Assembly (NCBI RefSeq): GCF_011365745.1
Contig: NZ_JAAOBY010000010.1
Location: forward strand, 1-60,292
Length of the DNA: 60,292 bases
Direction: 5' to 3'
From: Flavobacterium turcicum
GTDB lineage: Bacteria; Bacteroidota; Bacteroidia; Flavobacteriales; Flavobacteriaceae
Below, piece after piece: positions 45,062-54,252 of this stretch; positions within the stretch are counted from its first letter, which is position 1, and each line of letters starts with the position of its first letter. Made by a program: the position numbers and the translations under genes. Under the pieces are notes generated by a model. It was given only the letters and a program-made list of their open reading frames with translations, ran no database searches and had not been told where the DNA came from.

Positions 45062-45594
45062 AAAAGGAAAATGAAAATTGGAATGAATTATTTGAAACTT
45101 GGCAAGACGAATGGGATGTAACACCATTACTAGAAGGTCACGAGAACAGATTCAAAAATAAACTAAAACAAAAAAAATCATTTAAAAAGTACTTGATTCC
45201 GTTAAGTATTGCTGCTTCACTATTGCTAATAATGACAATCACACTTTTTAATAAAGCAGCACCCCCAAAGCCCAACTTACATTTTGCTTCTCAAGAAACT
45301 AAGCAAACCGATTCAATTTTTACAGTAATCATCAAAAAAGAGCTGGATAAACTCAATGAAAAAGAATCGCCTGAAAACAAAAAAATAATTGCCGACGCTT
45401 TACAGCAAATGAAGGTTCTTGATGCCGATTATGAAAAAATAATTCTAGAACTCGAGAAAAATGGAGAAAGCAAACCCATTTTACAAGCCATGATTGCCAA
45501 TTTACAAACTCGAATTTCATTTTTGCAAACGGTGCTACAGCACATTGAAGAAAACGAACGAAAAATAAACATACCCGATGAAAAAACAATGTAA
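45058..45594 (+). CDS. Probable anti-sigma factor, single-span membrane protein
   Basis: This 178-residue protein has an N-terminal cytoplasmic part (1-46) with the helix NENWNELFETWQDEWDVTPL and a basic stretch. One membrane span follows at about 47-66 (IPLSIAASLLLIMTITLF), then a periplasmic coiled-coil region rich in Glu/Lys/Gln (about 90-170). The order and the 4-base overlap with the sigma gene support an anti-sigma role. No zinc-binding ZAS motif (HxxxCxxC) is visible. The next gene starts inside its last codons. Confidence 0.78.
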   Translation: MKKENENWNELFETWQDEWDVTPLLEGHENRFKNKLKQKKSFKKYLIPLSIAASLLLIMTITLFNKAAPPKPNLHFASQETKQTDSIFTVIIKKELDKLNEKESPENKKIIADALQQMKVLDADYEKIILELEKNGESKPILQAMIANLQTRISFLQTVLQHIEENERKINIPDEKTM

Positions 45595-46639
45595 ACTACT
45601 TTTCCTACTGCTTTTTCTTCCATTTTTAGCGCAAGCGAATTCAGATGATTTTGCACACAATAAGCAAAAAAATATAAAAAAAGCGTATTATGTCAACGCT
45701 GATGCCACGGTAGCAATTGACAATTCCTACGGAAATATAACCGTAACTACTTGGAATCAAGATATCATCGAAATTGATGTTTTAATAAAAGTAAGTGGAG
45801 ATAATGAAAAATATGTAAACCAGCGAATTGACAATATTTCAATTGCTATCACAGCCTTAAAAAATTTAGTAAGCGCCAAAACTATTCTGGAAAACACTTC
45901 ATACAACGGAAAAAGTAAAAACAACAACTTTGAAATCAATTACACCATTAAAATTCCAAATAAAGGAGGCGTTAAATTAGTAAACAAATACGGTTCTATA
46001 TTGGTTGCCGATATCAATGCTGATGCCAACATCACCTGCAAATACGGAAAAGTGACTATGGGAAAAGTGTCAGGAAATAGTGAATATAATTTAGAGTATT
46101 GTTCTAATTCTAGCATGAGTTCATTGCGCACTGGAACAATACAGGCCAAATATTCGAGTATAAAAATCGCCGAAGTTGGCAAACTCGATTTAAACGCTGA
46201 CTATACTGATGTAGAAATCACTAGCGCTGACATGATCAGATACGATTGCACGTACGGCAAAATCAAATTTGATGCGGTTCAAATTCTTGAAGCCACAGGA
46301 AATTATTTAACCATCCGTCTTGGCGAAGTGTCCAACGCCTTAAAACTAGCCACACAATATAGTTCATTAACCGTTCAAAACCTTTCTGCCAAAGCCAAAA
46401 ATGTAAGTATTAAAGGCGATTACACTGGAATTAATTTAAGATATCACCCTAATTACGCGTTTGACTTTGATGTCAATTTAAAATATGCTAATTTTAAATA
46501 TTCATCTGATTTAGAAATAGATAACAAAGAAGAAGTTTCAAATAATAAACGCTACGAAGGGTTTCATAAAAAGCGAGGACAAAACACAATGACAATTACA
46601 TCCGGATACGGAAATATTTCTTTAACACAAAACCAATAA
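45578..46639 (+). CDS. Exported DUF4097-like beta-repeat protein
   Basis: This 353-residue protein begins with a signal peptide (MKKQCKLLFLLLFLPFLAQA). The rest is built of short beta strands with an NSYGNITVTTW motif near 46-56, recurring as KYGSILVADI, KYGKVTMGKV and GYGNISLTQN at the C terminus, like DUF4097/DUF2807 beta-helix proteins. It overlaps the anti-sigma gene by 17 bases and precedes the DUF2807 gene by 12, so all four genes form one transcript. It probably resides in the periplasm or on the surface; no catalytic motif is visible. Confidence 0.82.
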   Translation: MKKQCKLLFLLLFLPFLAQANSDDFAHNKQKNIKKAYYVNADATVAIDNSYGNITVTTWNQDIIEIDVLIKVSGDNEKYVNQRIDNISIAITALKNLVSAKTILENTSYNGKSKNNNFEINYTIKIPNKGGVKLVNKYGSILVADINADANITCKYGKVTMGKVSGNSEYNLEYCSNSSMSSLRTGTIQAKYSSIKIAEVGKLDLNADYTDVEITSADMIRYDCTYGKIKFDAVQILEATGNYLTIRLGEVSNALKLATQYSSLTVQNLSAKAKNVSIKGDYTGINLRYHPNYAFDFDVNLKYANFKYSSDLEIDNKEEVSNNKRYEGFHKKRGQNTMTITSGYGNISLTQNQ

Positions 46640-46651
46640 ACAACAATAACT

Positions 46652-47386
46652 ATGAAAAAGACAAAACTATTAGCACTTACTTTTGCCATTTTAGCCACTT
46701 CTTTTGTGCAAGCGCAATGGTCTAGCAAAGGAAAAATAACAGGAAATGGCAACGTAATTACCCAACAAAAAACTACTGCAAGTTATGATGGAATTGCTGT
46801 AACAGGCTTTTTTGATGTGGTTTTAGTCGAAGGAAAAGAGGGCAACATCACCATAAAAGGCGAAGAAAATTTACTAGAATACATCAATATTTCAGTTGAA
46901 AATAATCAATTGAAGATTGCATCTGAAAAAAACAAATACATCAGCCCTAGTAAAGGAAAAGAAATTATCATCACAGTTCCTCTTGAGTCAATTTCAAAGG
47001 TGGCAATGACCGGATCAGGAGATGTTACTACAAAAAATCCTATTGAATCAAAATCTTTTCAGGTTCAATTAACGGGTTCTGGTGATATGAATTTAGATGT
47101 GCGTGCTACCAATGTTGATGTAACTTTAACTGGGTCTGGAGATATTAATTTAAGCGGTTCTTCTGCTGAAATCACCACCGTATTAAGTGGTTCAGGTGAT
47201 ATAGATACCAGTAAGCTGAAAGCACAAAATGCCGATGCAACCGTGTCGGGCTCTGGAGATACTACCGTTTATTGCTCCGAAATGATTCGCGCGCGCGTTT
47301 CAGGATCTGGTGATATTCAATACAAAGGCGACCCAAAGAAAAAAGACACTAAAGTAAATGGCTCTGGCTCAATTTCTAAAGCCTAG
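46652..47386 (+). CDS. Head-GIN / DUF2807 domain exported protein
   Basis: This 244-residue protein has a signal peptide (MKKTKLLALTFAILATSFVQA) and a putative auto-transporter adhesin head-GIN (DUF2807) domain. The N-terminal half has YDGIAVTGFFDVVLVEGKEG. The C-terminal half is a ladder of seven GSGD-type repeats spaced about 17-22 residues (TGSGDVTT, TGSGDMNL, TGSGDINL, SGSGDIDT, SGSGDTTV, SGSGDIQY, NGSGSISK). The repeats imply a parallel beta-helix with turns at the GSGD. It ends the ECF operon, with a terminator 23 bases on. Confidence 0.9.
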   Translation: MKKTKLLALTFAILATSFVQAQWSSKGKITGNGNVITQQKTTASYDGIAVTGFFDVVLVEGKEGNITIKGEENLLEYINISVENNQLKIASEKNKYISPSKGKEIIITVPLESISKVAMTGSGDVTTKNPIESKSFQVQLTGSGDMNLDVRATNVDVTLTGSGDINLSGSSAEITTVLSGSGDIDTSKLKAQNADATVSGSGDTTVYCSEMIRARVSGSGDIQYKGDPKKKDTKVNGSGSISKA

Positions 47387-47408
47387 TAAGAAATATTTAA
47401 AATTATAG

Positions 47409-47438
47409 AAAGGTGTTTTAGTTATCTAAAGCACCTTT
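47409..47438 (+). terminator. Terminator of the ECF operon, overlapping the MFS gene tail
   Basis: AAAGGTGTTTTAG pairs with CTAAAGCACCTTT (one G-T) around a TTAT loop and is followed by T. It includes the stop codon (47418) and last codons of the convergent MFS gene, so the hairpin is partly coding. Confidence 0.8.
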
Positions 47439-48746
47439 TTTTGGCACTTTATTTAACAAAACAATTGCCGTTAGAAAAAACAACGCCAAAATTAAGATAG
47501 CTGTTCTAGGACTTCCGGTCACTTGATCTACAACACCGTAAACAATCATACCAATCACAATCCCTATTTTCTCGGCTACGTCATAAAAACTAAAAAATGA
47601 AGCTGTGTCTTCTGTCTCCGGCAACAATTTAGAGTACGTGCTGCGTGATAAAGATTGAATTCCACCCATTACCAATCCAATACAACCAGCCATAATATAA
47701 AATTCTGTAGGTTGTGTAATGAAATAAGCCAATGCACATAAAACCAACCAAATGCTATTGATTGCAATTAGAGTTGGAATATTACCAAAACGACCTGATG
47801 CCTTTGAAGTTAAGAAAGCTCCCAAAACAGCAACTAATTGAATCAATAAAATACATATAATCAGTCCAATGGTTCCCTCCTCTTTTGTACTCCATTCTAT
47901 TTCTTGCGCACCAAAATAGGTTGCTACCAACATCACCGTTTGAACAGCCATACTCGACACGAAAAAACTACGCAAGTAGCGCAAAAGTGGAATATTTTGT
48001 TTCAGTAACTGCCAAACTTTTTTTAATTCTTTGAATCCGTTAAAAACAACTGCTTTACTGATTTTTTGATTTTTAACAGCACTCCCTTTCGGTAAAAAGT
48101 AATACGAATATTGACTGAACAAAACCCACCAAACACCCACCATCACAAAGGAATAACGCATGGCTTTCATGGCTGCTTCACTATCGGTTCCTGTAATGCC
48201 AAACAATTTTGGCTTCATGATCATTCCAAGATTGATGACTAATAAAATCACACTTCCTACGTAGCCCATAGAATACCCTTTAGCACTAATGCTGTCCTGC
48301 TGCTCCGGAAAAGCAATATCTGGCAAATACGAGTTGTAAAATACCAAACTCCCCCAATAACCAATCAAACCCAAGAAATAAAATAATAAACCAATGTAAA
48401 TAGAGTCCAACTCAAACCAATACAATCCCATACAAGAGAGTGCGCCCATGTAACAGAAGAATTTCATAAACGACTTTTTGTCGCCTAAATAATCAGCTAT
48501 TCCGGAAAGTAAGGGAGACAAAAACGATACCACTAAAAAAGCGAAGGCAGTAACGAAACTAATTAATGCAGAGTTTTTTAAGTGCAGACCAAATACATCT
48601 ATGTAATGGTCACGCTCTGCAAAAAGTGCTTCATAAAAAATTGGAAATACCGCCGAGGCAATCGTTAGGGTATACACAGAGTTTGCCCAATCGTAAAATG
48701 CCCATGCATTTAATAACTTCTTACTTCCTTTTTCAAGCTGTACCAT
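47418..48746 (-). CDS. MFS transporter of the UMF1/Atg22-like family
   Basis: This 442-residue protein has about twelve membrane spans. The start KLLNAWAFYDWANSVYTLTI and the segment GGIQSLSRSTYSKLLPETED are typical of the UMF1 (MFS_1/Atg22-like) family. The motif LSGIADYLGDKKSFMKFF is the MFS loop 2-3 signature. In yeast Atg22 effluxes vacuolar amino acids, and the bacterial substrates are unknown. It converges with the ECF operon and shares its terminator hairpin. Confidence 0.9.
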   Translation of the reverse strand: MVQLEKGSKKLLNAWAFYDWANSVYTLTIASAVFPIFYEALFAERDHYIDVFGLHLKNSALISFVTAFAFLVVSFLSPLLSGIADYLGDKKSFMKFFCYMGALSCMGLYWFELDSIYIGLLFYFLGLIGYWGSLVFYNSYLPDIAFPEQQDSISAKGYSMGYVGSVILLVINLGMIMKPKLFGITGTDSEAAMKAMRYSFVMVGVWWVLFSQYSYYFLPKGSAVKNQKISKAVVFNGFKELKKVWQLLKQNIPLLRYLRSFFVSSMAVQTVMLVATYFGAQEIEWSTKEEGTIGLIICILLIQLVAVLGAFLTSKASGRFGNIPTLIAINSIWLVLCALAYFITQPTEFYIMAGCIGLVMGGIQSLSRSTYSKLLPETEDTASFFSFYDVAEKIGIVIGMIVYGVVDQVTGSPRTAILILALFFLTAIVLLNKVPKKGALDN

Positions 48747-48862
48747 AGAATTTTATTTACTGCACGAATTTATTTCTTTTTCACGTAACTCAAGCTTATT
48801 GCTGTAAAAATTTATCTAAAGATAACCTACAAATTTTAGTAAAGTACTTCATCCTACAAATG

Positions 48863-48890
48863 AAAAAAGGCTAACTGTATTCAGTTAGCC
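48863..48890 (-). terminator. Terminator of the M48 peptidase gene
   Basis: GGCTAACTG pairs with CAGTTAGCC around a 4-base loop; on the minus strand six T follow. It lies 24 bases after the peptidase stop. Confidence 0.88.
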
Positions 48891-48914
48891 TGTATTACTT
48901 CTCTAAAAATAAGA

Positions 48915-49727
48915 TTATTTCAAAACTCCCACTTGTGCTGCAATAGCTTTAGCTTCTGGAATAAAAGCTTGTAAATTAGCTATACGAGTTGCATCAGATG
49001 GGTGCGTACTCATGAATTCTGGCGGTGCTTGGCCACCAGATTTTGCTGACATACGTTGCCAAAATGCAATAGATTGCTCTGGGTTGTATCCTGCAATAGC
49101 CATCAAGGTCAATCCAATTTTATCCGCTTCCGTTTCGTGGTTTCGGCTAAATGGTAACATAACTCCAAATTGTGAACCTAAACCATAGGCTTGACCAATA
49201 ATTTGCTGCGTTCTTTCACTTTTACCAGATACTCCTACAGCTATAACTTGACCAAGAACCTCTTGAGCTTGTGCTGTACTCATACGTTGCGCACCATGAT
49301 CAGCCAAAGCATGTGATACTTCATGCCCCATTACAGTTGCTAATCCTGCATCATCTTTCGTAATTGGTAAAATACCCGAGTATACCACAATTTTACCACC
49401 AGGCATACACCAAGCATTAACCTCTTTACTATCTACCAGTTTATATTCCCACTGATAATCTTTTAAATATTCTGCTTTTCCCAAATAAGTTAAGTATTTT
49501 TCTGCTGCTGCTTTGATTCGGAAACCAATCGCTTCCACTTTTCTTGATTCAGCCGTACCTGTAATTACTTTATTTTCTTTCAAAAAAGTCCCGTATTGTT
49601 GAAATGAAGATGGGAATAATTGGCTGTTAGAAACAAAATTAAAATTCTTTTTTCCCGTTATAGGATTAGTTGAGCAAGCTACTACAAGTGCTACTACTGC
49701 TATTCCTGCTATTAGATTTTTTTTCAT
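48915..49727 (-). CDS. M48-family zinc metallopeptidase lipoprotein
   Basis: This 270-residue protein has a lipoprotein signal with lipobox VVAC (Cys18). The HExxH zinc site HEVSH is at 135-139 with the downstream Glu in HETEADKIGLTLMAIAGY. The order (a PGGKIVVYSG strand before HExxH) matches the LoiP/BepA/Oma1-like quality-control proteases of the outer-membrane periplasmic face. It may remove misfolded outer-membrane proteins. A -7/-33 pair precedes it. Confidence 0.93.
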   Translation of the reverse strand: MKKNLIAGIAVVALVVACSTNPITGKKNFNFVSNSQLFPSSFQQYGTFLKENKVITGTAESRKVEAIGFRIKAAAEKYLTYLGKAEYLKDYQWEYKLVDSKEVNAWCMPGGKIVVYSGILPITKDDAGLATVMGHEVSHALADHGAQRMSTAQAQEVLGQVIAVGVSGKSERTQQIIGQAYGLGSQFGVMLPFSRNHETEADKIGLTLMAIAGYNPEQSIAFWQRMSAKSGGQAPPEFMSTHPSDATRIANLQAFIPEAKAIAAQVGVLK

Positions 49728-49749
49728 AATATTTGGTGTTTGTTGTCAA

Positions 49750-49777
49750 CAAAAATACAATTAATATCCACGCTCAA
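49750..49777 (-). promoter_or_regulatory. Promoter of the M48 peptidase gene
   Basis: On the minus strand TTG (49775-49777), 17 bases and TATTTTTG (49750-49757) fit the consensus except for a shorter spacer. It lies about 23 bases before the start codon. Confidence 0.5.
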
Positions 49778-49816
49778 TTTATACAATTAACAAAAAAAGT
49801 AACATCATTTTGTGCT

Positions 49817-52213
49817 CTAACCTTTAATATGCAGCACTGAAAAACCTTTTTCTACAAACAAAAATCCATTTTGAATATAGCCATCCGCATCTAATGAAAC
49901 AGCAACTGTATCAATTTCGATGGAACGAACTTCAAAAGGCAAACCAATTAAATTTATTTTGTAGTTCTTGTATGAAGTTTCAAATTTCCCCTCTTTATGT
50001 TGCTGAATCATAAGTTCATTTTCTTTACCTGTTAATTGAAAAGAAAGTAAACTGAACCTGCCTTTTTTATAATCGTAGCCGTCTTGTGCATCTTCGTAAA
50101 CTACTGATTTTTCTTTTCCATTTTTGAAATAAACGTCCAAAGTCAGTTCTTCAAAAGTCAGTTCACCAACATATTGTTGCACTGGATATTTCGGAATAAT
50201 AGCACCTGCTTTTACAAAAAGTGGAATCTGATCAAAATCAGTATCAATCCAAAGTTCTTTTCCGCCCGTCATTGCTGTGTTATTCCAGTAATTATACCAC
50301 TGCCCACGCGGAATGTACAATCTTCTACCTAAAGCATTAGGTTCAAGTATTGGGCAAACCATTATTTGATTACCAAAGATAAATTCGTCGTTACGGTAAT
50401 GCGTTTGAATATCTTCTTGGTCAAAATAAACTAGTGGTTTTAACATCGGAACACCTTCTTTGATATACTGCCAAAACATAGTATACAAATACGGGAGTAA
50501 TTGGTACCTCAGATTGACAAATTTTCGAGTAATATTTAGAACTTCTTCATCAAATGCCCAAGGTTCTTGATGCCCATGATCGCCCGAAGAATGCGTTCTA
50601 CAAAATGGATGAAATACGCCCAACTGAATCCAACGCGCGTACAACTCTCCCGAAGGTTGTTCTGCAAAACCACCGATATCAGAGCCGGTGAAGCCCATTC
50701 CCGAAAGTGACAAGCGTTGCACTTGAATATTAGCCAACCACAAATGCTCCCATGTCGCCACATTGTCACCTGTCCAAGACGAGGTGTAGCGTTGCGCTCC
50801 TGCAAAAGCTGATCTGGTAATTACAAAAGGTCTTTTAGGATAGGCATATCTTTTTACACCATGATAGGTAGCACGCGCCATCTGAGTTCCGTAAATATTA
50901 TGTGCTTTTCTGTGGCTGCAAGGGTTTCCGTCATAATCGTGACGTACATCCATAGGAAATGTTTTGTTTGGCACTTCCATGACAGCAGGTTCATTCATAT
51001 CGTTCCAAACTCCTTTTACCCCAAAATCTGAAACTAGTTCTTTGAATAAAGTTGCCCACCACTCACGCACCACAGGATTGGTGAAATCAGGAAAATTACA
51101 TTCGCCAGGCCAAACTTTCCCTTTCATATAAGGCCCATCGGCTCTTTTACAAAAATAATCTTTGGCTAAAGCTTCTTGGTAAATGGCATATTCTTTATCG
51201 ATTTTTATTCCGGGATCAATAATTACGATTGTTTTAAAACCATCTTCTGCCAACTCGGCCACCATACGTTTTGGGTCCGGAAAATGCGACTTATTCCAAG
51301 TAAAACACCTGAAACCATCCATATAATCAATATCTAAATAAATCGCATCACACGGAATTTTTAGTTCTCTGAAAGTTGCAACAATCTCCTTTAAATTGCT
51401 CTCCGGAAAATAACTCCACTTGCATTGATGGTAACCCAAAGCCCACAAAGGCGGTAGTTCAGGCTTGCCAGTTAAATCGGTGTAAGTGGTGACCACATCC
51501 TGCATTTGAGGGCCATAAATAAAGTAATAATTCATTTCGCCGCCTTCGGCCCAAAAACTAGTTACGTTGCGACGCTCATGGCAAAAATCAAAAAAAGTAC
51601 GGAACGTATTGTCAAAGAAAATTCCGTACGATTGCTTGTTGTGTAAGCCAATATAAAAAGGAACTACTTTATACAAAGGCTCTTGATCTTTTTGATAAGC
51701 GTACTGATCGGTCGCAAAATTTTCGAGTCGTTTTCCCTTCAAATTCATCTGAGTAGCTTTGTCACCTAAGCCATAAAAACATTCTCCATCTCTAGAAGTT
51801 TTACTCATTTTGACAATGTTTCCGCCATATTCGTTACTTTCTTCCCAATGAAAACCAAGTTCATCTTCAAGAATCAGGTGATTATTTTTGTCTAAAATAG
51901 CAACGCGCAAATCAGCTTTTTGAATAATGCAATTCACTTTACTCGTAGTAATTCTGTAAAATTGCTCAAATTCTTGAAATTCTAAAAAATTATATCCATG
52001 CGTATGACTTTTATCAATTGCATACGAAAAATCAGTACTAAAATATCCTTTTGTGGTATATCGAAATCGAATTAAACTATCACGTAGCACCGTAATTTTT
52101 AAGATAACATTATTCTCTGAATGAAAATAAAAAGAATCGACGTTTTGCTCTACTAAAACAATTCTTGACGGATAGGTATCTCCTTTGTACTCTAACGAAG
52201 TATTTGTAATCAT
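49817..52213 (-). CDS. Glycoside hydrolase family 31 alpha-glucosidase
   Basis: This 798-residue enzyme hydrolyses alpha-glucosides. The catalytic (beta/alpha)8 barrel holds the nucleophile Asp405 in VWNDMNEPAV and the acid/base Asp483 in SSWTGDNVATWEHL. An N-terminal beta-sandwich and C-terminal beta domains flank it. No signal peptide is seen, so it is cytoplasmic. It is the last gene of the glycogen operon, 75 bases after glgB. It probably trims maltodextrins or glycogen to glucose instead of a phosphorylase, which the operon lacks (inference). Confidence 0.93.
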   Translation of the reverse strand: MITNTSLEYKGDTYPSRIVLVEQNVDSFYFHSENNVILKITVLRDSLIRFRYTTKGYFSTDFSYAIDKSHTHGYNFLEFQEFEQFYRITTSKVNCIIQKADLRVAILDKNNHLILEDELGFHWEESNEYGGNIVKMSKTSRDGECFYGLGDKATQMNLKGKRLENFATDQYAYQKDQEPLYKVVPFYIGLHNKQSYGIFFDNTFRTFFDFCHERRNVTSFWAEGGEMNYYFIYGPQMQDVVTTYTDLTGKPELPPLWALGYHQCKWSYFPESNLKEIVATFRELKIPCDAIYLDIDYMDGFRCFTWNKSHFPDPKRMVAELAEDGFKTIVIIDPGIKIDKEYAIYQEALAKDYFCKRADGPYMKGKVWPGECNFPDFTNPVVREWWATLFKELVSDFGVKGVWNDMNEPAVMEVPNKTFPMDVRHDYDGNPCSHRKAHNIYGTQMARATYHGVKRYAYPKRPFVITRSAFAGAQRYTSSWTGDNVATWEHLWLANIQVQRLSLSGMGFTGSDIGGFAEQPSGELYARWIQLGVFHPFCRTHSSGDHGHQEPWAFDEEVLNITRKFVNLRYQLLPYLYTMFWQYIKEGVPMLKPLVYFDQEDIQTHYRNDEFIFGNQIMVCPILEPNALGRRLYIPRGQWYNYWNNTAMTGGKELWIDTDFDQIPLFVKAGAIIPKYPVQQYVGELTFEELTLDVYFKNGKEKSVVYEDAQDGYDYKKGRFSLLSFQLTGKENELMIQQHKEGKFETSYKNYKINLIGLPFEVRSIEIDTVAVSLDADGYIQNGFLFVEKGFSVLHIKG

Positions 52214-52287
52214 GATTTGTGGTATTTTGACTAAACCTAGTAAATCGAAAAGCCACTTAAGATAAATTAAATGGCTTGGGATATTAT

Positions 52288-54195
52288 TTAAACAATTTTA
52301 AAAATAACTACACTTAAAGGCGGAAGTGTAATTGCAACCGAGTAATCTCTGCCATCATATGGAGTGGCTTCAATTGTTAATTTTGAAGTATTCGAAACGC
52401 CGCTTCCCTCATATTGCGTGGCATCACTATTGAGTATTTCTTGAAGCTTGCCAGTGCGCGGCATACCAATTTTGTAATCCTGACGAACTACTTGGGTAAA
52501 ATTGCAAACTACAATCACATCTTCATTGGAATTTTTCCCTTTTCTAATAAAGGATAAAACTGCATTTTGATGATCAGAATAATTGATCCATTCAAAACCA
52601 CCGCCCTCAAATTGTTTTTCATGAAGGGCTGTTTCCTTTTTGTACAAAGCATTCAAATCGGTGATGAGTTTTTTAATTCCCAAATGATTGGGTTGTTCGA
52701 GCAAATGCCAATCTAAGCTAGCTTCGAAATTCCACTCTTTTTCTTGCGCAAATTCGTTACCCATAAAAAGCAATTTGGCTCCCGGATGCGCAAACATGTA
52801 ACCGTATAACAATCTGAGGTTTGCAAATCGTTGCCAATCATCGCCGGGCATTCTGCCCAAAATGGATTTTTTTCCGTAAACTACTTCGTCATGAGACAAA
52901 GGCAACATAAAATTCTCAGAAAAAGCATAAGTCATCGAAAAAGTCAAATCATTTTGATGGTATTTTCGATAAACTGTTTCTTTTTTGAAATAATCCAAAG
53001 TGTCGTGCATCCAACCCATCATCCATTTCATTCCAAAACCCAAACCACCAATCGATGTTGGTCGAGATACCATAGGAAAAGAAGTGCTTTCTTCGGCTAT
53101 CGTTTGCACACCTTCGTAATTGCCATAAACAGCTTCATTAAATTCTTTTAAAAAACTGATCGTTTCTAGATTTTCTCTTCCTCCATAAATATTCGGCTCC
53201 CATTCACCATCATTTCTTGAATAATCTAAATACAACATCGAGGCAACAGCATCAACTCGCAACGCATCAACGTGATAGTGATCTAACCAAAACAAGGCAT
53301 TACTTATCAAGAAAGAACGCACTTCGTTTCGTCCGTAATTAAAAACCAAACTTTTCCAATCTGGGTGATAACCTTTTCTTCTATCAGGATGTTCAAAAAG
53401 ATTCGATCCATCAAAAAAACCAAGCCCATGCGCATCATCCGGAAAATGTGATGGAACCCAATCTAGAATTACTCCAATTTCGGCTTTATGCAATTCATTG
53501 ACCAATTGCATGAATTCTTGTGGATTACCAAAGCGCGAAGTTGGCGCAAAATACCCAACCAATTGATAGCCCCATGAAGGATCGTACGGATACTCCATAA
53601 TGGGCATAAATTCAACATGAGTAAAACCCATTTCCTTTACATACTTAACCAAATCCTGAGCTAATTCTGCATAGGATAAAAAGCGATTGCCATCAACATG
53701 ACGTTTCCAAGAGCCTAGATGTACCTCATAAACTGAGTAAGGTTTATCTAAATTATTGTATTTTGGTCTGTTTTTTATCCAATTACTATCGTTCCATTTG
53801 TGTTCTAAATCCCAAACAATTGATGCCGTTCTAGGTGGATGTTCACAATAAAAAGCAAAAGGATCTGCTTTTTCTGCCACAACACCTCCATTATTTGATT
53901 CTATAAAATATTTGTACGCAGTTCCCTTTTGCACTCCAGGTATAAAGCCTTCCCAAATACCTGAAGAGTCCCAGCGTACGGATAGAGCGTGCTCCCCTTT
54001 ATTCCAGAAATTAAAATCTCCTATCACAGAAACTTGGCGTGCTGATGGTGCCCAAACAGCAAAATAAACACCGGCCACACCATCGATTGTTGTGAGGTGC
54101 GCTCCTAATTTTTCATAAAGCCGAAAATGTTTGCCTGCTTTAAATAAATCAATATCAAAATCGGTAAAAAAAGAATGTGTGATAACTGTACTCAT
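52288..54195 (-). CDS. glgB: 1,4-alpha-glucan branching enzyme
   Basis: This 635-residue GH13 enzyme cuts alpha-1,4 chains and rejoins them through alpha-1,6 bonds in glycogen. A CBM48-like N-terminal domain (about 30-125, SVIGDFNFWNKGEHAL) precedes the barrel. Catalytic motifs are DALRVDAVASMLYLDY (nucleophile Asp), TIAEESTSFP (acid/base Glu) and LSHDEVVYGKKS. The glgC gene lies 57 bases upstream on the same strand. Length fits the short-form branching enzymes. Confidence 0.96.
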   Translation of the reverse strand: MSTVITHSFFTDFDIDLFKAGKHFRLYEKLGAHLTTIDGVAGVYFAVWAPSARQVSVIGDFNFWNKGEHALSVRWDSSGIWEGFIPGVQKGTAYKYFIESNNGGVVAEKADPFAFYCEHPPRTASIVWDLEHKWNDSNWIKNRPKYNNLDKPYSVYEVHLGSWKRHVDGNRFLSYAELAQDLVKYVKEMGFTHVEFMPIMEYPYDPSWGYQLVGYFAPTSRFGNPQEFMQLVNELHKAEIGVILDWVPSHFPDDAHGLGFFDGSNLFEHPDRRKGYHPDWKSLVFNYGRNEVRSFLISNALFWLDHYHVDALRVDAVASMLYLDYSRNDGEWEPNIYGGRENLETISFLKEFNEAVYGNYEGVQTIAEESTSFPMVSRPTSIGGLGFGMKWMMGWMHDTLDYFKKETVYRKYHQNDLTFSMTYAFSENFMLPLSHDEVVYGKKSILGRMPGDDWQRFANLRLLYGYMFAHPGAKLLFMGNEFAQEKEWNFEASLDWHLLEQPNHLGIKKLITDLNALYKKETALHEKQFEGGGFEWINYSDHQNAVLSFIRKGKNSNEDVIVVCNFTQVVRQDYKIGMPRTGKLQEILNSDATQYEGSGVSNTSKLTIEATPYDGRDYSVAITLPPLSVVIFKIV

Positions 54196-54252
54196 AAGAG
54201 GTGGATGTGCTGCTAACTAATTGTAAGTAAAAACTTTTTTTGTGTTTAGGAT

